Shown in pieces: positions 26,229 through 36,008 of a stretch of DNA of 64,000 nt. The translations under genes were made by a program, and so were the position numbers. This stretch comes from Gigantopelta aegis (lineage: Eukaryota > Mollusca > Gastropoda > Neomphalida > Peltospiridae): the NCBI RefSeq assembly GCF_016097555.1, contig NC_054712.1, positions 50,525,794-50,589,793 of the forward strand, in the 5' to 3' direction. Numbering within the stretch: the stretch's first letter is position 1; every line of letters starts with the position of its first letter. Below the pieces are notes generated by a model. That model did no database searches. It saw only the letters and a program-made list of their open reading frames with translations, and had not been told where the DNA came from.

Positions 26229-28660
26229 GTCTCTCTCTCTCTCTGTACATGGTCCTGTAAATATATTGTCTGGTACTTCTGGCTGAAAGTTAGTTTGTTT
26301 TATTTAACACCACCAGTAGACCACATTGATTTATGAATCAATAGCTATTAGATGTCAAACATTTGGTAATTTTGACATAGTCTTAGAGAAGAAACCTGCT
26401 ACATTTTTTCGATTAGTAGCAAGGGATAATTTATATGCACCATTCCACAGACAGGATAGCACATACTACAGCCCTTGATATGCCAGTTGTAATACACTGG
26501 ATGGAACGAAAAATAGCCCAGTGGGCCCACCGACAGGGATCAATTCTAGACTGACGGTGCATCATGCAAGCGCTTTACCACTGGGCTATGTCTATAGGTC
26601 TAAGTACAAGATAGTGTCTTCATGTACCGTAACTATTTAGCATGTCCCAAAAATGTTTTTATGAATGTAATAATCAGATTTATCATATAATATCTTACAT
26701 TTTCAGTGCAATCAAAGTATGTGATATTTTTCAGATTACATACTTTAAGAATCTGATAACTTTGCAAATTATTGTCCGAACCAAATTGTTAACAACTACG
26801 AAAAATTACTCTCCTATCTTTAATTGCCGTTAGATTTCCTCCAAAGTTTGTCCAGACACAAATCTTGAAAAAACCATTACAATGACACAGATTCCACATA
26901 CCAGATGATAACCATGTCACCTATATCGACTTCGCTGAGAGTGCATAGGGAAAAAAGCATGTAATTTTGTATCAGCTGCCATTTTGACTTTTTATGGAAT
27001 ATTCTTCAAGAGGGGTGAAAGGATAGGACTTAATCTAACAACGTCATAACAGGTTATGATATAAAAGCAAACGTGATGACGTCATATTATTTTTTATTAT
27101 TATTATTATTATTATTTTAATGATACCACTAGAGATCATCGATTAATTGTGTCACATACTTTGGAGGCTTTCACCCCTCTTGAAGAGTATTCCATAAACA
27201 AGCAACATGGCAGACCGCAGAAAACTGCATGTATTTTTCCCTATGCAGTCTCAGCAAACACAATATCGGCGACATCGTTGCAGTCTCGTGTGTGGAATCT
27301 GTATATTTGTAGTGTTTTTTTTGCGATTTGTGTCTGGACAAACTTTGGAGGAAATCTAACGGCAATTAAAGATAGGAGAGTTATTTTTTGTAGTTGTTAA
27401 CAATTTGGTTCGGACAATAGATGTAAATTAGTCCAGGTCTCGGCACTAGGTTTATTGACATTTAAGCAAACGTACTAGGGTGACACTCCACGATTGACGT
27501 TTGCATTCACAGTCATCAAATAAAAACATTTCAATGGCAATTTGACACTGAAAGCTGTCCAGCGTTCAGAAAACAAAAAACGTTAGGCATAACTTTATTT
27601 TGATGTAAGGACATCCAAAATGACGTCATTCGAGTTTGATGTCATTTCCATTCAAAAATACACCGCGCCACATATTCTTACGTCATTTGAATATCTAGTA
27701 ATGGCGGACTGGAATTAAAGTTGCATGTACAGTTTACAAAAACATGTTGTATTAAGCTTGAGCTTATATGATAAAGAGATTATTACCCTCGTGTATTTCG
27801 GTATCGTCAATATCATATATTAGGAATAAAAATAATGTATTATGCTCGACAGAGGCTCGCATAATACAATTTTTATTCCTAATATATGATATTGACGATA
27901 CCGAAAAACACTCTGGTAATAACCTCTATTGATTCCAGATAAGATTGAAAACTTCTGGACGAATTTGAGTGTGATATTACTACTGCAAGCAAGAAACTAA
28001 GTTTAGAACACTGTTAGTGTTACTTTATTTATGTGCCTATATCCAATAGAGGTTCAGGCACGTCCATCCCACGTCCAGTCTCTGGCAAGGACAGTGATAA
28101 GAGAATAAAGAATTAATGAATGAATGAATGAACGAAGGAAATGTTTTATTTAATGACACACTCAGCACATATAAACTAGATATATGCTTGAACATATGAT
28201 TAAAGACCACAGAGCTATTTATGAGAGGAAATCTGCTTCATCCACTTCATGGTCTAATCTTTTTGCTTCTAAGCAGCAAGGGTTCTTTTATATGCATCAT
28301 CCCACAGACAAGCTAGCACATGTATACTACAGCCTTTGTTACACCAGTTGTGGAATACTGGCTGGAATGAGAAATAGCACAATGGGTTGATGGGGATTGA
28401 TCCTAGACAAACGATGCATCAGGTAAATGCTTTATTAAATATGAAGTGCTGCATTACATTCTGCCCCAAAAGAGAACTAACTGATTTAAATTAATGACGT
28501 CACTGTTGAAATACTGATGGATATATTTACCGAGAGGGTCATCAGCCTTTCTCACTTTCTCCCATTCCTCCTGTCTCTGACGTTTTTTCTCATCAATTTC
28601 ACCCTGACTTTCAAAGTTCTTCAGTGTTACCTTGGAAACATTTTGTCCACCAAAACTCAT
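16883..28660 (-). CDS. PSME3IP1: PSME3IP1 (PIP30/FAM192A), PA28-gamma-interacting protein, 6 coding exons
   Basis: Coding exons, in order of transcription: 28531-28660, 25762-25854, 24097-24230, 21789-21925, 20673-20716 and 16883-17103. All introns are GT-AG, phases agree, and the total is 759 bp (252 aa; human 254 aa). The N-terminal NIP30 domain is seen in residues 1-115: the EIDEKKRQRQEEWEKVRK segment, then ECPEE, LFEQLQAAKD, and GLEEDEVGFL followed by a charged helix. LLCGAVKRKR (about 157-166) matches the family's LLAGAVK block. The C-terminal IGILPGIGEYSGASSD (208-223) plus a serine/acidic tail matches the PA28-gamma-binding region, which is CK2-phosphorylated in human. The start is the ATG of MSFGGQ; no ATG lies in frame before it back to the 5'UTR acceptor. 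In vertebrates the protein is nuclear and modulates the PA28-gamma proteasome activator. Exon 3's donor (after ISFH) is the least certain junction; a small extra exon between 24097 and 21925 cannot be excluded. Confidence 0.93.
17155..17217. repeat. (TA)n microsatellite next to the Tc1 element
   Basis: About 29 TA units end directly at the transposon's TA target site. Confidence 0.93.
17220..18819 (-). mobile_element. Tc1/mariner-type DNA transposon, 1.6 kb, both TIRs and TA target site present
   Basis: The ends carry 24-bp terminal inverted repeats (CTACTCAAAAGAATTTAAGG...) at 17220-17243 and 18796-18819, flanked by TA (17218-17219, 18820-18821). It landed beside a (TA)n microsatellite, inside the last intron of PSME3IP1 and in the same orientation. 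One transposase gene fills most of the interior. Because the element has a single frameshift, it looks young. Confidence 0.95.
17431..18455 (-). pseudogene. Tc1-like transposase, one frameshift
   Basis: The reading frame starts at MVRLQLTIEDRGRAIAWLQD (18455). It contains an N-terminal HTH (NVALRLGVSQSVVGRLWQRY), a second paired-like HTH with the GRPRSTT hinge, and the DDE catalytic core. Aspartates lie in FTDESRF and LQDDNARPH, and the glutamate in SPDLAPIENAWDEL. Spacing between the last two is 34 residues (DD34E). A single-base deletion near 17700 shifts the frame just after DDNARPHA; the downstream part (VVTNFLRQQG... to FTHY, stop at 17431) continues in another frame. About 340 aa in total, usual for Tc1. 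All catalytic residues are retained. Confidence 0.93.
18829..19218. mobile_element. TTAA-flanked short element, family 2
   Basis: TTAA at both ends. Inverted ends AGGGACTGTCCTGAGTTTGC, AGCCATTGTAA. Related to 40702-41081 and 41253-41634. It sits 10 bp from the Tc1 element. Confidence 0.88.
19397..19770 (-). repeat. SINE remnants, tail 2 type
   Basis: A reverse copy (tail 2 and body, TTGTTTTATTTAACAACACC to about 19640) is followed by a tail fragment in plus orientation (about 19690-19770, CACCCAATAGCCGAT, GGTGTCGTTAAACAAAC). Confidence 0.65.
19805..20530 (+). repeat. SINE head B interrupted by another SINE
   Basis: Head B remnant (GCAGGATCGAACCACCTCGG) at 19805-19881, interrupted by a complete head-A SINE, then resumes at TTGTTCCAACCAGTGCCCCA and continues to tail 2 at about 20530. 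The flanks repeat CTTGTTCCAA(T/C)CA, the target-site duplication of the inner insertion. An AT-rich insertion lies near 20300-20420. Confidence 0.82.
19882..20210 (+). repeat. SINE head A, tail 1, complete, nested
   Basis: From AGGAGCGGGATGTAGCCCAG to AATAAAACATTTCTTTC. Flanked by the 13-bp duplication noted for the host SINE. Confidence 0.88.
20834..20991. repeat. 39-bp tandem repeat, 4 copies, each with a hairpin
   Basis: Unit TTTTAAATAAATTGGGTATT + GTTACCCAACTCACATATA. Each contains the palindrome TTGGGTA-TTGT-TACCCAA. It lies in PSME3IP1 intron 4, about 120 bp from exon 5. Confidence 0.93.
20992..22216. other. PSME3IP1 intron sequence around exon 4
   Basis: Contains exon 4 (21789-21925). 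The rest is AT-rich, with no other feature recognised. Confidence 0.5.
22217..23004. mobile_element. TTAA-flanked nonautonomous element, family 3, 788 bp
   Basis: TTAA at 22217-22220 and 23001-23004. Inverted ends (A)GCCACACACCCTAGTT / ACTAGAGTGTGTCCCT. Same family as the 57619-59682 element (inverted) and the 25372-25560 fragment. In PSME3IP1 intron 3. Confidence 0.85.
23235..23330 (-). repeat. Diverged copy of the TTATCCTGCA-ended element
   Basis: TTTTATCCTGCAACCACTG to AAACGTATACTAGCAG is the reverse of 12280-12360. Confidence 0.5.
23331..24096. other. PSME3IP1 intron 3, nothing further recognised
   Basis: AT-rich, with a TATTACCCAT / ATGGGTAATA inverted word pair around 23500-23670. No gene seen. 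Confidence 0.35.
24480..24590 (+). mobile_element. LINE-type 3' end fragment with poly(A)
   Basis: AACCCTGGCATTACTGTATT, GGGGGATAATAAACTTTGGG, then A(20) and AAT repeats. It resembles the 3' end of the LINE at 59935-60005 (CCCTGACATTAGCAATAT, GGGGCAATAAAT). Lies in PSME3IP1 intron 2. Confidence 0.5.
24591..25371. other. PSME3IP1 intron 2, nothing recognised
   Basis: A short imperfect inverted word pair around ATAGCTTATGA (24740-24800) is the only structure noticed. Confidence 0.35.
25372..25560. mobile_element. TTAA element family 3, truncated copy
   Basis: Matches the right part of 22217-23004 (GCGCTTCAGGTGAATGGAAA, AACAACGCCGTAATGGTTAA) and ends GGGTGTGTCCCTTTAA. Confidence 0.8.
26166..26248. 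repeat. (TC)n / (TCTG)n microsatellite
   Basis: CT dinucleotides interrupted by GTCTCTCT words. Confidence 0.9.
26291..26598 (-). repeat. SINE head A, tail 2, minus strand
   Basis: AGTTTGTTTTATTTAACACC to CCACTGGGCTATGTCTA with B box GGGATCAATTC. Confidence 0.82.
26771..27418. repeat. Foldback element with two 251-bp inverted arms
   Basis: Left arm 26771-27021 (ATTGTCCGAACCAAATTGTT ... AAGAGGGGTGAAAG) is the imperfect reverse complement of right arm 27168-27418 (CTTTCACCCCTCTTGAAGAG ... AACAATTTGGTTCGGACAAT). The spacer of about 146 bp contains a (TTA)n tract. No transposase is encoded. In PSME3IP1 intron 1. Confidence 0.9.
27775..27928. repeat. Long hairpin, about 70-bp arms, loop of about 10 bp
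   Basis: Left arm contains CGGTATCGTCAATATCATAT, TAGGAATAAAAAT; the right arm contains ATTTTTATTCCTAATATATG, ATATTGACGATACCG. The inner 45 bp or so are almost perfect; the outer part (ATTATTACC / GGTAATAAC) is imperfect. Confidence 0.93.
28025..28100 (-). repeat. Fragment of the head-C-like SINE 3' part
   Basis: TTATTTATGTGCCTATATCC resembles the 3' end seen at 50590-50660. Confidence 0.4.
28136..28440 (-). repeat. SINE head A, tail 1, minus strand, diverged
   Basis: GAAGGAAATGTTTTATTTAA to a degraded head near GATTGATCCTAGAC and beyond. Confidence 0.75.
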
Positions 28661-28700
28661 TTTATGGTTCAATGAATGAAAACTGCTTGTGTAAATTTGT
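28661..28700 (-). promoter_or_regulatory. PSME3IP1 5'UTR segment with splice acceptor
   Basis: On the minus strand a strong pyrimidine tract ending in TTTCAG lies just above 28700, 40 bases before the start ATG. This predicts an untranslated first exon further upstream, between here and the RABIF promoter. The position of that exon is not resolved. Confidence 0.55.
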
Positions 28701-28751
28701 CTGAAACAGAAAAACCTAAAATATATTAATAAATAGGCTGACCTGGCACAA

Positions 28752-29030
28752 GTTAAAGTTTGTTTTGGTTAACAACACCACTAGAGCACATTGATTTATT
28801 AATCATTGTCTATTGGATGTCAAACATTTGGTAATTTTTACATTTAGTCTTAGAGACGAAACCCACTACTTTTTTCCAATAGTAGCAAGGGATCTTTTAT
28901 ATGCACCATCCCACACAGACAGGATATCACATATAATGGCCTTTGATATACCAGTTGTGGTGCACTGACTGGAACAAGAAATAGCCCAATAGGCCCAAAG
29001 ACTGGCCGTGCATTAAGTGACAAATGGGTT
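28752..29030 (-). repeat. SINE tail 2, minus strand, between PSME3IP1 and RABIF
   Basis: AAGTTTGTTTTGGTTAACAA through the body to AGAAATAGCCCAATAGGCCC; the head is truncated. It lies between the divergent promoters. Confidence 0.8.
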
Positions 29031-29045
29031 GCATCCCAGCTCCAT

Positions 29046-29352
29046 GCCCGAGTACTCTGACTGTAAGAGAGCTAGACGGACATTTGGATATAAATATGCT
29101 CTTATTACAGTCAGAGACCAAGCTATGTATTTTTTTGGCAATTGCCGACAACCAAAAAGTTGTCAAAGATTTCCGCTCTAATACCACAACAATCTTATGT
29201 TTGATGTCATATTTCTCAGCAGAATTCTAAGTTCGCCGACCTATATCATGACGTTGCGTCACATGATCGCCCACTCAGCCATTCCATCTTCCATGGGCCG
29301 TCTCAAAACGACAAATGTCCGTCTAGCTCTCTTACAGTCAAGAGTACTCGGG
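29046..29352. mobile_element. Short TIR element between PSME3IP1 and RABIF
   Basis: Terminal inverted repeats of about 40 bp: GCCCGAGTACTCTGACTGTA, AGAGAGCTAGACGGACATTT at the left and its reverse complement at 29312-29352 (one-base difference around GACTGT). About 305 bp, no coding capacity. Target duplication not recognised. Confidence 0.85.
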
Positions 29353-29739
29353 CTACCAGGCTCACTATCTGGCACATGTATAAATACTTATCATAAATAG
29401 TTAGGGTTAGTGACAGTGCAAGATGGAATTCTTTCCTGGTGTTTTTTTTACAGGCTCTCGTTTAGTATTCTCTAAGCATACGTATCTAATCTTATAATCA
29501 TATGGTCAATTGTAAAACGTAAATAGGCGATGTCCGGAATTAGGGAGGCTATAATAATACACTTGCATTTACGGTGTCGTGGCAAACCAGTTATGCTCGA
29601 CCACTATACGTATGAGCTAGCTGATGTATATTATTGACATTACCATGCAAGTATAGGCCTTTTACAAATAAATTACATAAAAAGAAAACAGCATATAATA
29701 AACAAAAAACTTTAAAACAAAATAACAACCAGTTCACTC

Positions 29740-29890
29740 GACAAGATTTGTCTTCCGTTGCGCAAACACTATCAGATTAATATGAGAATAGTCCGTCACA
29801 ACGTGTACCAGTTTATTGCACTGCTAATTCTACGTAGATTACTTCCGTGTTACCAAGATTTTACTATTTAGTTTTATTAAATAAAAGTCG
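29740..29890 (+). promoter_or_regulatory. Probable RABIF promoter / 5'UTR region
   Basis: This is the sequence directly before the RABIF ATG. It carries ETS-like CTTCCG words (about 29753 and 29848) and no TATA box close to the start. PSME3IP1 is transcribed away on the other strand, so a shared bidirectional promoter is possible. This is inference; no transcript evidence is available. Confidence 0.35.
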
Positions 29891-32345
29891 ATGGCAGATT
29901 CAGAGAATCAGCAACAAAAAGAAGATGTTGCGGCATCAGACGATCATCGTATTTTAGAAAACGGTAAAAACAAGACGAACATTTACTGTCAACATTGTCC
30001 TAGTTTAGTGCTGTCAATAAACCAGGCGAAAAAGGTTGAGACTGAGGTGAGTCCATGGCTACTTTCTCAATTTCGGTTTCTCAATTGATCAGTGAATCTC
30101 ACTGTCACATTGGGTAGGGGATAGTGTTGAGAATCGGTTGGAATTTCATCATCAGTCATCGGTTATAATCAGTTTGCATGTGCCAATCAGTCAACTTTGG
30201 ATTACACATCAGTTAGAAGTATATCATTATATGAACCTAATAAGCCTTATAAGGGTTTGAATTGTAATGATCACACACCTATTGTGTTCAGGGGCGGGAT
30301 GTAGCCCTGTGGTAAAGTGCTCACTTGATGCACGGTCAGTTTGTGATCGATTCCCATCAGTGGGCCCATTGTGCTATTTCTCGTTCCAGGTAGTGCACCA
30401 CGACTGGTATATCAAAGGCTGTGGTATGTGCTATCCTGTCTGTGGCATGATGAATTTAAAAGATCCCTTGCTACTAATTGAAATATTGTAGCGGGTTTTC
30501 TCTCTATGACAGTGTCATAATGACCATATGTTTGACATCCAGTAGTCGATGATTAATAAATCAATGTGCTCTAGTGGTGTTGTTAAACAAAAACAAACTT
30601 TAACTATTGTGTTCAATGGGATTAACCCTACATCTTGCTAATTTTACCTTAAGTTTAATACCGGTATCCTTTTTCTTTATGTACATGTAAACACCAACAC
30701 CAGCATATTTATAATTAATTCCATCATCTAAACTGAAGGTACAAGCACATGTAGTTAACATTTTCACACACAATCAATTTATTGGATTTTATAATTGATC
30801 ATCACATCGGGAGAGCCAAGCCAATCAATTTTTAATTTATTATATTCGATTATTGGTAAGCAACATCACTAGTATGGGAGGAGAAACTTCCCTCTATTTA
30901 GCAAATTTAAAATGTTGGGCAAATTCTTTATGTTGTAGTTGGAAGATTTATTTTGTTAATAATGATGCAAGTACTTCAATCGGGATTTAGGGAGTATGGT
31001 AGGTTATACATTTTTGGTTTGTGTATCCATTTGTTCCACTATTTTGGTTGAGAAATGGTTGAAACATGGTGCCACAAGTTATGAATGCCAGCTATATATA
31101 GGATATCTAACAATATTTGGATGTAGAAAGAACCACACTTTCTTCATCCCTTCAAACTAGCTGCCTACCAACTCTTTATGGTGGTTGGTCAACTACCACC
31201 AATCTGAATCTGTGTACCGGTAATCAACTCACCCAACAAAAATTACCAACTCGCCGCATTGCTTTGTCAGCTTGCAACAATGATGGGTCATCTTGCCCTT
31301 TGCCTGTGTAGCTCATGTGCAGTCTTTCCTGCTTAGTTTAACATCAGTAGAGTCTTTTAATAACTTACTTTTAATTGTGATGTTCATAGTCTTCTGAGAA
31401 ATGTGCCATATAATATTTTTTCCAGATAAGATTTGAAAACTTAAGCAAGACACTACATGTAACTTTTAGACAGAAATATATAATGTACCGGTAGCATTAC
31501 TGAAAAATGTGTCAGGGGATTAACAATGCTTGACTGGTCACAGCACACGGTGCGACATGCGTCACTTTAAAAAACAATAGCCTAATTTAAGGGTGTATCT
31601 GAAGAATGTCAACATTAGACATGTATTTAATCTCTTCACAACAGAAACTGGCATGAGTATTAACATTTGTTGGTTGATTTTGATAATTTTTAACATTATT
31701 TCATCAAATCAATTGTACATTACAGTATGCATGCACAGAAATCATTTCCTGTCAATAGGCCAGTTCACGATTACTCAAGGATACAGTGACTCTGATGCTA
31801 AAGTAAAAAAAACACTGTCCGACATATGGCGACAAGGTGCCAAGTGAGCTATGACACTAAACAAGTCGGGGTCTTGACTGGTGAACTTGTGTGATTTCGT
31901 TTTTTGAAATCTGATTAGATCCAGAATATTATTGTGACTTTGTCTTCTCAATACTGCTAATAACTCGGTGACTTGATCAGATAATGCCTGGTAATGTCTC
32001 AAACTATAATGTGAGACCATCCTAATCATCACTTTTTTGTTTTTTGGTACTAATAATAAGTACAACCTGCTTAGTTCATGCATACACATTTTTCCTACAT
32101 TTCAGTTTGTTTTGCCGCACATGTTCAAGAAGAGAGTGGAAAGTGAACCAGACGAGGGCGAGACTCTGAGAGACTATTGGATGGTGGAAGACATGTTCAC
32201 GTTCGACAATGTCGGCTTCACGAACAGTGTGGGAACAATCAAGTACTTAATATGTGCTGACTGCGAAATTGGACCAATCGGCTGGCATGACTCCACCAAC
32301 AAAAAGAGATTCTATATAGCCCTGGACCGAGTTAAACATCAGTGA
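29891..32345 (+). CDS. RABIF: RABIF (MSS4), zinc-binding Rab GTPase-interacting factor, 2 exons
   Basis: Exons 29891-30046 (52 codons) and 32106-32345 (80 codons with stop) join at a phase-0 intron (GTGAGT donor, TTTCAG acceptor), giving 131 aa; human is 123 aa. Four zinc ligands are visible: CQHC (Cys33, Cys36) and CADC (Cys102, Cys105). The family signatures DYWMVEDMFTFDNVGFT and CADCEIGPIGWH are almost identical to human MSS4, and the protein ends ...YIALDRVKHQ. Known role: binds exocytic Rabs in the nucleotide-free state and acts as a chaperone/weak exchange factor in the cytosol. The start is the first ATG (MADSENQQQ). The N-terminal 28 residues are not conserved, as usual in the family. 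The 2.06-kb intron holds one SINE (30291-30605). A possible ATTAAA polyadenylation signal is near 32492. Confidence 0.95.
30291..30605 (+). repeat. SINE head A, tail 2, in RABIF intron
   Basis: GGGGCGGGATGTAGCCCTGT, B box GTGATCGATTCCC, body, and tail GTTGTTAAACAAAAACAAAC. Confidence 0.85.
30606..32105. other. RABIF intron remainder
   Basis: AT-rich, no repeat family recognised. The acceptor TACATTTCAG closes it at 32105. Confidence 0.5.
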
Positions 32346-32499
32346 TTTTATATATGATGTACGTGTAGGCGAATAATGGAATATTGGTAGCAGACTTTTA
32401 GTTTGAAATGAAGTAAAATAACAGAGGGATGGAAATACAAAGCATTTTATAGTTTTTAAGGGATCCAAAATTGTGTTTAGTAAGATTTTATATTAAAAC

Positions 32500-32592
32500 T
32501 TACACACACGTGCATACACATGCATGAACGTATACACACACACACATGAATGCATACACGCACACACACATTCACGCACACATACACATATC
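32500..32592. repeat. (CA)n-like imperfect microsatellite
   Basis: ACACACACG, GCATACACATGCATGAACG and similar words. Confidence 0.75.
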
Positions 32593-32699
32593 AACAAAAC
32601 CCAACTATGTAAGTAGCACAAGTAGCAGAACATACCAGTAGCAGAAGGGGCCAATTGCATTAAATCACATTCAATGAGGGGGAGGGGTAGCATAATCAT

Positions 32700-33000
32700 C
32701 AAGTTTGTTTTATTTAACAACACCACTAGAGCACATTGATTCATTGATCATCGGCTAATTGGGATGTCAAACATTTGGTAATTGTGACATGTAGTCTTTT
32801 GAGAGAAAACCTGCAACATTTTTCCATTAGTAGGAAGATCTCTTTTTTTTAATGCACCATTCCACAGACAGGATAGCAGATACCACATCCTTTGATATAC
32901 TAGTCATGGAGCACTGGCTGGAGAGAGAAATAGCTACTGATGGTGATCGATCCCAGACCAACTGCACATCAAGCAAGCGCTTTACAACCGGGCCACATCT
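32700..33000 (-). repeat. SINE head A, tail 2, minus strand
   Basis: AAGTTTGTTTTATTTAACAA to GCGCTTTACAACCGGGCCAC. Confidence 0.8.
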
Positions 33001-33055
33001 CGACCACTAGTTTAAAATAGGGGAAAATCTTAATTGCTTGATTATTCCTTATTAA

Positions 33056-34636
33056 ACCGGAGAGGGACATAGCCCAGTGGTAAAGCGTTCGGTTGTTGCG
33101 TGATTGGTCTAGAATTGATCCCCGTCGGTGGACCCATTGGGCTATTTCTTGTTCCAGCCAGTCCAAAACTGGTGCTACAAAGGCCGTGGTATGTACTATC
33201 CTGTCTGTTGAATGGTGCATATAAAAGATTGGTAACCAGTCAATTCGTACCATAGTCATTTCGTACCATAGTCATTTCGTACCCAAGTCATTTCATACCC
33301 TGGTCATTTCGTACCATAGTTATTGTGTTAATTCGTACCATAGTCATTTCATACCATGGTTATTTCATACCATGTCTGTTTGGTCATTTTGTACCTGTCA
33401 TTTATTGTGCAGCTTAATTGACTGATAGTAAAATGTTGAATTACTGATTTAAAAAATAAACATTAGGCTAATGCAGCTATATTGAATCCCCACCCTTAAG
33501 AAAGAAACAAACAAACAAATAACAAGAAAAAGATGATATATTACTTTTATCTTCAAACGTTTCCGTCCATCATTATATTAATTACCAACTAGCACTTTGT
33601 GTTAGAATAACATATACAGATCTTCTAAGACAAGCTGATCTCAGAAAAACCTTAATTACCCACAAAGAGGAAGGGTGCCAGAGTCACACAAAAGGTGCTC
33701 TTCGAAAATTGGGCACTTTATAGTGACGGGAAAATCAGCGTCGGCCACCTGTTGAAAATCTGTTCCAGATTGGTGCATGTCACTGATAACTGACACCGCA
33801 ACGCTAGTGATTTCAAAAGTGTTTTAACTGTAGCTTGAGTATAGTGCTGTGTTTTGTTATGAAATGTGAAATAAAGTTATAATGATTTCAAGATCGTGTA
33901 TATTTTGTTATACTTAATCATAGACTAGACCACACAGTGATATTCTACATCGATACTGAGATGACTGTTGATTATAACGATTGTTTATCCAACAGCAATA
34001 CGGCAAGCATAGGCAGAGAATCTGTCAACAGTGGGCTAAGGACGTAAGCCTATATAAGATGGGGTGGGGGTAGGGGGGAGTCTCGTATCATATGAGATGA
34101 TCATCAGTGGCATAATACATATGTTCATTTAAACCTTTGCTCACTTTACAAGGTATATTTACACGTCAACGTTTATTCATCAACAATAAAAATAAGAAGT
34201 GGCATACCATGACAAAAATAAGATACAGAGTACGAAACCACTATGGTACGAAATGGCTATTGTACAAAATGACTGTGGTACGAAATGACCAAAACACTAT
34301 GGTACAAAATGACTGTGGTACGAAATGACCAAAACACTATGGTACGAAATGGCTATGGTACGAAATGACTGTGGTACGAAATGACCAAAACACTATGGTA
34401 CGAAATGACTATGGTACGAAATGGCCATAAACTACGGTACAAATGGATGGTACGAAATGACTAGTAACCAAAAGATTCCTTTCTGCTAATCGAAAAGAGT
34501 AGCCCATGAAGTGGCGACAGCAGGTTTCCTTTCTCAATATCTGTTTGGTCCTTAATCATATGCCTGACGCCATATAACCTTAAATAAAATGTGTTGAGTG
34601 CGTCGTTAAATAAAACATTTCCTTCCTTCCTTATTA
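33056..34636 (+). repeat. SINE head A, tail 1, split by a DNA transposon
   Basis: The left part 33056-33230 (ACATAGCCCAGTGGTAAAGC to CATATAAAAGATT) and right part 34470-34636 (AAAAGATTCCTTTCTGCTAA to AATAAAACATTTCCTTCC) are one SINE, interrupted exactly at AAAAGATT. Confidence 0.9.
33231..34469. mobile_element. 1.24-kb nonautonomous DNA transposon with dense subterminal repeats
   Basis: Ends GGTAACCAGTCAATTCGTAC and (reverse) GGTTACTAGTCATTTCGTAC. It is flanked by the 8-bp duplication AAAAGATT (33223-33230 and 34470-34477). Left subterminal (33240-33410) and right subterminal (34225-34465) hold many copies of TACGAAATGAC / GTCATTTCGTA in opposite orientations, as expected for transposase binding sites. 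No transposase reading frame. The 8-bp target duplication fits hAT, P or Merlin; the superfamily is not decided. Confidence 0.9.
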
Positions 34637-34728
34637 AACAATGTATGGAAGATCTGTGGGGATATCAGTATATTTGTATATTGTTTCTGTCTGAAACAGT
34701 GCATACAATTTTAACATCAGCAGCAATC

Positions 34729-34920
34729 AGTGGTGGATCCAGAAAATCCATTTAGTGGGGGCCCCTGTGACATGAAGTGGAATGCCAAGGGAACTTTAGG
34801 GGAGGTTTGGAGGGGGATCGTAAAAAAATTAAAATTAATATATAATAAAATTATAACTATCGCAAAATTTAGGAGGGGGGGGGGGCGGGTCCCTGGGTCC
34901 CCATAGATCCGCCTCTGGCA
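34729..34920. mobile_element. GGCGGATCCAG short element, third copy
   Basis: CAGTGGTGGATCCAGAAAAT to ATAGATCCGCCTCTG. The interior matches 942-1138. Confidence 0.65.
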
Positions 34921-36008
34921 ATCCATTAATGTTGTTAGCTGAAGCAGTTAATTGTTAAGACAAAGTGACATTAAACATATATGAAGCTGTACAAAACGAC
35001 GATTCATCCCTTGTATGCTATTCGACATGTTTAATATTTTACGATGACTCATCCTTTATAAGATATTTACACGCACAAACTGAAATAAATCTTTGTACAG
35101 CATCAAATATGGTTCAGAAATAAAATCGAACAGAAGTGGCCTTGTTACATCCCTATGTATTCTAAGTGATAACATATGGATAGTGCTGAAACAAATTCTC
35201 ATGGGGGTCATATTGCACCAGCCCCCCCCCCCCCCATCCCCCACTTAGGCAGTGTACTACATCCTACTGCATTCAACAAAGATTTTTCCTTCTTCATGTG
35301 TAGTGCCAATATTACAGTTAGCATATGGTCAGCTCACTCCTCATGAAACCCTACATTCTCCCATGAAACGGGCAGATTATGCTTTAGGTAAGGGGGGGGG
35401 GGGGGGTCCGAAACAATATGTAAATGTTTATAATTTGAAATTATAAATTTTATGTGGACATCAGTTTAGATCTACTGGTGGGGTCGATTTGTTTTTAGCC
35501 GGGGGGAGGGTTTCCGTGCAACTGGGAACCCCCCCCCCCATAATCCGCCCCTGTGAAATAATATGGAATGATTTATTTTATGGGGGATTAGAAAACAAAT
35601 TGCCAAACCTTTTTGATGATTTCTAAAACAGACCACAATTATTATGTAGAAACACACTAGGAACAAAACAAACTTAAAGTTTAAATAGAATTTTATGATG
35701 TTTCTGAAAAAGAAGACCAAACACTTTATTTCTGTGGTTAGTTTTATTGTGTTCTTCATCTATGTGGTGTAAATACAGTATAATGTGCAGTTACTCTACA
35801 TAGACTGGTTCTGTACACTTCACAGCCATGTTGATGAGCTTGAATACAGAAATAAAAATAACAAATGTATTTTTTTCTGTTTCACTGTACTAGCCAAACT
35901 ACATGTACATGGGATATTTCAACATTTTACATACTAACTACCAGTTCACATGCACGCACACATACAGAGGAATATTCACATGGTGTATTAAATAATATAT
36001 TAGATGTA
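34921..36008. other. Intergenic between RABIF and the ligase gene
   Basis: Several poly-G/poly-C runs (35221, 35391, 35529), with ATCCGCCCCTGTG at 35541 hinting at another degraded GGATCCGCC element. No gene seen. Confidence 0.4.

Noticed and set aside
27149-27400. 83-codon frame MSHTLEAFTPLEE...
   Set aside because: Lies entirely in the right arm of the foldback; the mirrored arm shows it is repeat sequence.
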